Below are positions 60,001 to 64,000 of a stretch of DNA of 64,000 bases, one piece after another (position 1 is the stretch's first letter; every line of letters begins with the position of its first letter). The stretch is from Balanoglossus misakiensis. Lineage: Eukaryota; Hemichordata. The notes under the pieces are model-generated. The model saw nothing but the letters and a program-made list of their open reading frames with translations, searched no databases and was not told the origin of the DNA. A program made the position numbers and the translations under genes. Location of the stretch: the NCBI GenBank assembly GCA_040954595.2, contig CM082584.2:11222001-11286000 (forward strand). The letters are read 5' to 3'.

Positions 60001-63000
60001 GCTAACCTACTTAATACACTCGCCTGTTTTCAAACTAAATCAAATAATTACATTGGGACTTTGGGAAAAGACTTTACATGAACTGAACACTGGCTTTTTT
60101 CTCTTGCAGGTGGAGTGGAGACTTTCATACAGCAGTGATTTAATCTTCAATCTGAAATAATATTTTCTTCAAATGAAATATTTGATCTATGACCTCTCGC
60201 TTTGATAATTATGTGAATAAAGCTGCCAAAAACTCTCCCCTGAGGCTTCTGAAAATGTATCGAACTTTTTCGAGTAATAAAGGATTCTCACATTCTAGCT
60301 CAAAATGTCAGTAGAAAGCTATAACCGGCACTTGAGTCGACACAGTGGAGTTGTTAAACATTCATTACAGTTGAAAACCGTGAAGTGAAGTGGAAAGATG
60401 TAAAATTGATTTCAGACTTCAGTTGTACAAGCACCACACGTAAATTGATGTCAGAACTCTCTTGCTATGCAGACTGACTTTGTCTGTTACAGTTGGCTGC
60501 CTGATAGTGGCCTACCCAGGGAGTGAGATGTCCTGAATCCCTGTTGCCATGCCAATAATGGAGGATAAAGGAGAGGGAAAAAAAGAGAATATTCTTCCAA
60601 CCTAGTTTCCATAACGCTTAAAGAAATCTGGCAAAAAAAGTGACTGATCAGTTGGGGGACAAACAATCACACTTCGGGTCAAACCTGGCATGTATTTTCT
60701 TGCTACATGCGGTGCATTAGAGAACGTGTAGACTTAGCGGTAGGTCAGACTGACAGAAAGGCCACACTGGGGTTGAGGTTTCATTCGGTGGAGGTGTTAA
60801 AAATCCCAGAGGACTGTCCCACAGGCAGTCGGTGTTTACCACTCCACTAATGGTTACTATTCCCCCATGTACAGTGTGTAGCCTTCTTTTCTCTGCGACT
60901 ATTGCTATTGTGCGTTTAGTAGAAATATTGGCTTTAACGGAGAGGACAGCATTGTAGATTCAATTACAGAGGTTGGGGGTAAAAGGTGGGGAAGTTCCAG
61001 CGGTCCGCTACCGTTATCTGGATGTTTTCTCGTGACAGGTGTGTGGGATAGGGGAAAAATCCGAGTTCTGGAATTTCAAGTATTCCGACTTGTAGGACTA
61101 GACGGAAAGTGACACCACAGTGGTGAGATAACAGGTTGGAGTGAATGTGAGAATGCAAGATTTGGAGCATCTGAGCCAAGACAGATCTCAGACTCTTGAA
61201 CTGAAATCATTTAATGGGATGTTGGGTTGTTTTTGTTATGATACTTCAACTCTGCACGTTGGAATCACAGAGTCCTTAATTCATCTCTGCTGTATAATGT
61301 TTAATTCCTGTGTTGAAATAAAAACCAATCATGTGTCATCATGGTAAAATACAGGCCTGGGTGAGAATACAGCTGCTATTTTGAGAACAGGACATAATTG
61401 TCATCATCTGCAGTGATTCAAATGTACAACAGCATCAACAGGTTGCAACTACAATACATGTATAAACCTTCAAGACACATTTTATACTGAGACAGGGAGA
61501 GAACTCTGCATGGACCAGATTCAGATTGTGATTCAGATTAAACCAACACTGAGTATCATGTCCCTGTCACAGATACTGTCGTAACCACGTGGCAACAGTA
61601 GTATGGGGGTGCAAGGGGGCGAGGGAGGGCAGTGGGACGGTCTCCGGCTTCGGACGTCACGGTGACGTCAAACTACCAAAGAGCTCCCGTCTGCGAGGTA
61701 GGCTCGCAGAGGAAAACTCTCACAGGGCGCACGGCGACCGTGCAAGATAAACATCACAGACAGACTACCACCAAGACAACAGAAGTATCGCATGTGGGAT
61801 TAGGAATCCACGGGGCAAGTCAATGACACTGTAAAGCAATATTTACGTATGCTGAACAGGTGAGGAATCATGAGCGTCAGACACCGTCGGGTGACGACAA
61901 CCCCGTAATTACATAACCTAATAGTACGGTCACACTGCACGAAATCTACCCGCACACCTGCTCCCTTTGACAATAATTAACATCATCCCCCAATCAAAAC
62001 TTCCAACAGACATTGCAACATCGTGACAGGAATACCGTACCATAATTTCACATACGAACACAGGCACTAGAAAAAAAACCATCATACCTGCAGCGCAAAC
62101 GGTCAGGGTACGTTTGATACGTTAATTGGCGCACATCGCAGCGCCGTGCCAACGGTATCCACTCTTCTGGGTTGCGAATATTTATACGTCTATTATTTAT
62201 AATGGCCATTATTTCTTTCTCAAGAGATATATGGTAGGAATAATAGCTGCTGGATTACTGAACTGAATGTCAAACAAATTCATAACCGAACTTTACCCAG
62301 AGTAACCTATGCTACTACTTCTTGGGCAATACGCGGAACAGATTTTTCTAAAATGAATCATAAATACAAAGTGCATTGCAAATATGTTTCTTTTCATAGT
62401 TTCTGCAATAATTTGATCTCAAATATTTTTTTTTGGCAAAAATTCATAAAATATTTTTGCATACATGAAAGTTTGTATGTCGCGCAATGTTTGACCAATG
62501 CTGGGTGGTAAAATCTCAAGTAGGTCAGTATAGAAATATTTGATGATATGAAGACAAGAGGTTAGTTTTAGTTACAGTGGAATGAGAACAGAAAACATGT
62601 AGTGGACTATACCTGATTTTTCGCCTACCAGCTTGGCTGGCTCAATTAGGAGACAATATGATATATAAACCCATGTATAAGTTCTAATTTTAAACCACAC
62701 ACTCAACCTTTGACAGTGTATTTTTTCAGAAGCTATGTTATGCACTTGAGAATGAAAGAATTGTCACCTGTCAAACTACTAATGTATCAGACCACAGTCT
62801 GTTAATATTGCAGAAGGTGAATACTGGTATGGGTGTCTTTTCATCAAAGCATGACTCTGCATTACTGATTTCAGGAATCTTGAGCAAGACTTTTTTAATG
62901 GATTGACATGATCATGATTCCTTAAAATCAAGGTTCTGCAGAAACATAGCAGGTGATTTCCTGGAAACCAGCCACAAAGGGCTGACAGTTCTTGTCGGAA

Positions 63001-64000
63001 CAGACACCAGTAACCAGTATCTTGTCTGAGACAGTCCTGGTTGTCATTCGAAACATAATTTTTCAGTTAATTGATGTGTTTTTCTTTCTGAGAACTTGTT
63101 GACCGCTGTACCTCTATGACATGACAGCAGTGGTATGTGAATCATCATATTTTTGGCGTGGCCGCCTGCATTCCACAGTACCTGGTTTAGGACAAGCAGA
63201 GTACAAAATAATCTTCAAGTCAGTCCTTTTTGCCATGCTTTAGCGTGTAACCACGCTGCATATGAGCATGGAATGCTGTATTGACGTACGCCTGCACAAA
63301 CACACACACAAATACTGTGAAAACGCTGCAATACACACACCAATACAAACAAACACCGGAAGCAATAAAGAGATATTGATAAAAACGTTCATAAATAGGT
63401 CAGAAATAAAATTATTAATTGCAACGATAACAGATATGACAACCATGTTCTTTGGGTGCTGAACCAATATCAGGGGACAACAACGCAAATATTGACTCGT
63501 AGGCCCCTATGATCATTTCCAATCAGCGCTTATTTGATTCTAACACCTTTAACAAATGTTTCTTTATTTGCAACGTTTACGTACATTTGTTTGCTTGTGT
63601 TTGTAAGGCATCCTAACACTCGGGTGTTACATGGTTCTCAGCGCCTGCGAGTGTACTCTGGCAAATAAAATACCTAGCATGGCGAAGGGAGACACATAAC
63701 TGGGAGTGCTTCCACACATACAGGGCATAGGCCACAGTAACTATGGCACAGATGACAAATATTGTGTTTCCATGGAGAAAATAGCGACCATAAAATCAGT
63801 GTTGAGATGACAAAGGCTGTTAGGGGGTGTTGTCATTTTTTGCCATCACCTTTGCCCTTTTATTTCAGTTACGGTGTAAAATCTGGTGAATTTTTTAAAC
63901 ACACTTAAAGCAGTGCACTCAAGGTGTATCTGTATCTCATTCAGTTTTTCTTTCAAGAATAATTTTGGTTTACCGAATCAAGAAAATGAAGAAGAGAACC
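57011..64000. other. Long TRAPPC5 intron or intergenic sequence, no exon recognised
   Basis: TRAPPC5 must continue upstream on the minus strand, but no segment here encodes its expected KEADKLEQAND or EREPLINTYISVPKEN region. A TCAC/TTTA microsatellite lies at 58326-58399, with G-runs near 57060. Open frames are short and unlike known families. Confidence 0.4.
58326..58399. repeat. TCAC then TTTA/TTCA tetranucleotide microsatellite
   Basis: ACTC repeated in two blocks separated by ACACACACCCC, continuing into ATTT and ATTC tetranucleotides. Confidence 0.9.

Overview
This is a eukaryotic nuclear DNA window. It has intron-rich, single-copy animal genes with GT-AG introns, a Pol III tRNA-Ser gene, AATAAA-type polyadenylation signals and many poly-C/poly-G runs. 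The protein set (ST3GAL-type sialyltransferase, SSUH2, CCDC24, MTREX, class I ribonucleotide reductase R2, CDC20, GPX7/8-like peroxidase, selenoprotein P, TRAPPC5) indicates a bilaterian. Vertebrate-like gene content, compact introns and frequent TACATGTA-like words fit a marine invertebrate such as a lancelet or relative; the species cannot be fixed from the sequence alone.

Layout. 0.3-2.3 kb: 5' part of an ST3GAL5-like sialyltransferase on the minus strand, running off the left edge. 3.65 kb: tRNA-Ser(GCT). 4.2-6.9 kb: SSUH2 (-), 10 exons. 8.6-11.2 kb: CCDC24 (-), 9 exons. 12.6-18.7 kb: the nuclear exosome helicase MTREX/Mtr4 (-), 21 exons. 19.7-22.3 kb: ribonucleotide reductase small subunit (-), 8 exons. 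23.5-24.3 and 27.2-28.0 kb: two tandem paralogous genes (+) of a family I do not recognise. 30.1-33.0 kb: CDC20 (-), head to head with a GPX7/8-like glutathione peroxidase (+, 33.75-34.9 kb). 35-49.5 kb: about 14 kb with no convincing gene. 49.6-51.8 kb: selenoprotein P (+). 55.1-57.0 kb: the last two exons of TRAPPC5 (-). The rest, to 64 kb, has no recognisable coding sequence.

The most interesting locus is selenoprotein P. Ordinary ORF calling breaks it at an in-frame TGA inside its thioredoxin-like domain and stops it at another TGA. Read through TGA as selenocysteine, the frame contains one UxxC motif and a Sec/Cys-rich tail with six more Sec codons before a TAA. A canonical form-II SECIS hairpin lies about 150 bases downstream. 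Its linker is an expanded Ser/Glu/Asp repeat instead of the His-rich segment known in vertebrates. Other notable points are the unknown tandem gene pair, with a strikingly conserved central block and TQT-type motifs; a CDC20/GPX divergent promoter with two inverted CCAAT boxes 32 bp apart; and MTREX-CDC20-GPX linkage that recalls human 5q11.2.

Several genes serve proliferation and RNA or redox housekeeping: RNR R2 makes dNTPs, CDC20 activates the APC/C, MTREX feeds the RNA exosome, the GPX-like protein is probably an ER/secretory peroxidase, and selenoprotein P is a secreted selenium carrier. They are neighbours by linkage and do not form a single pathway.
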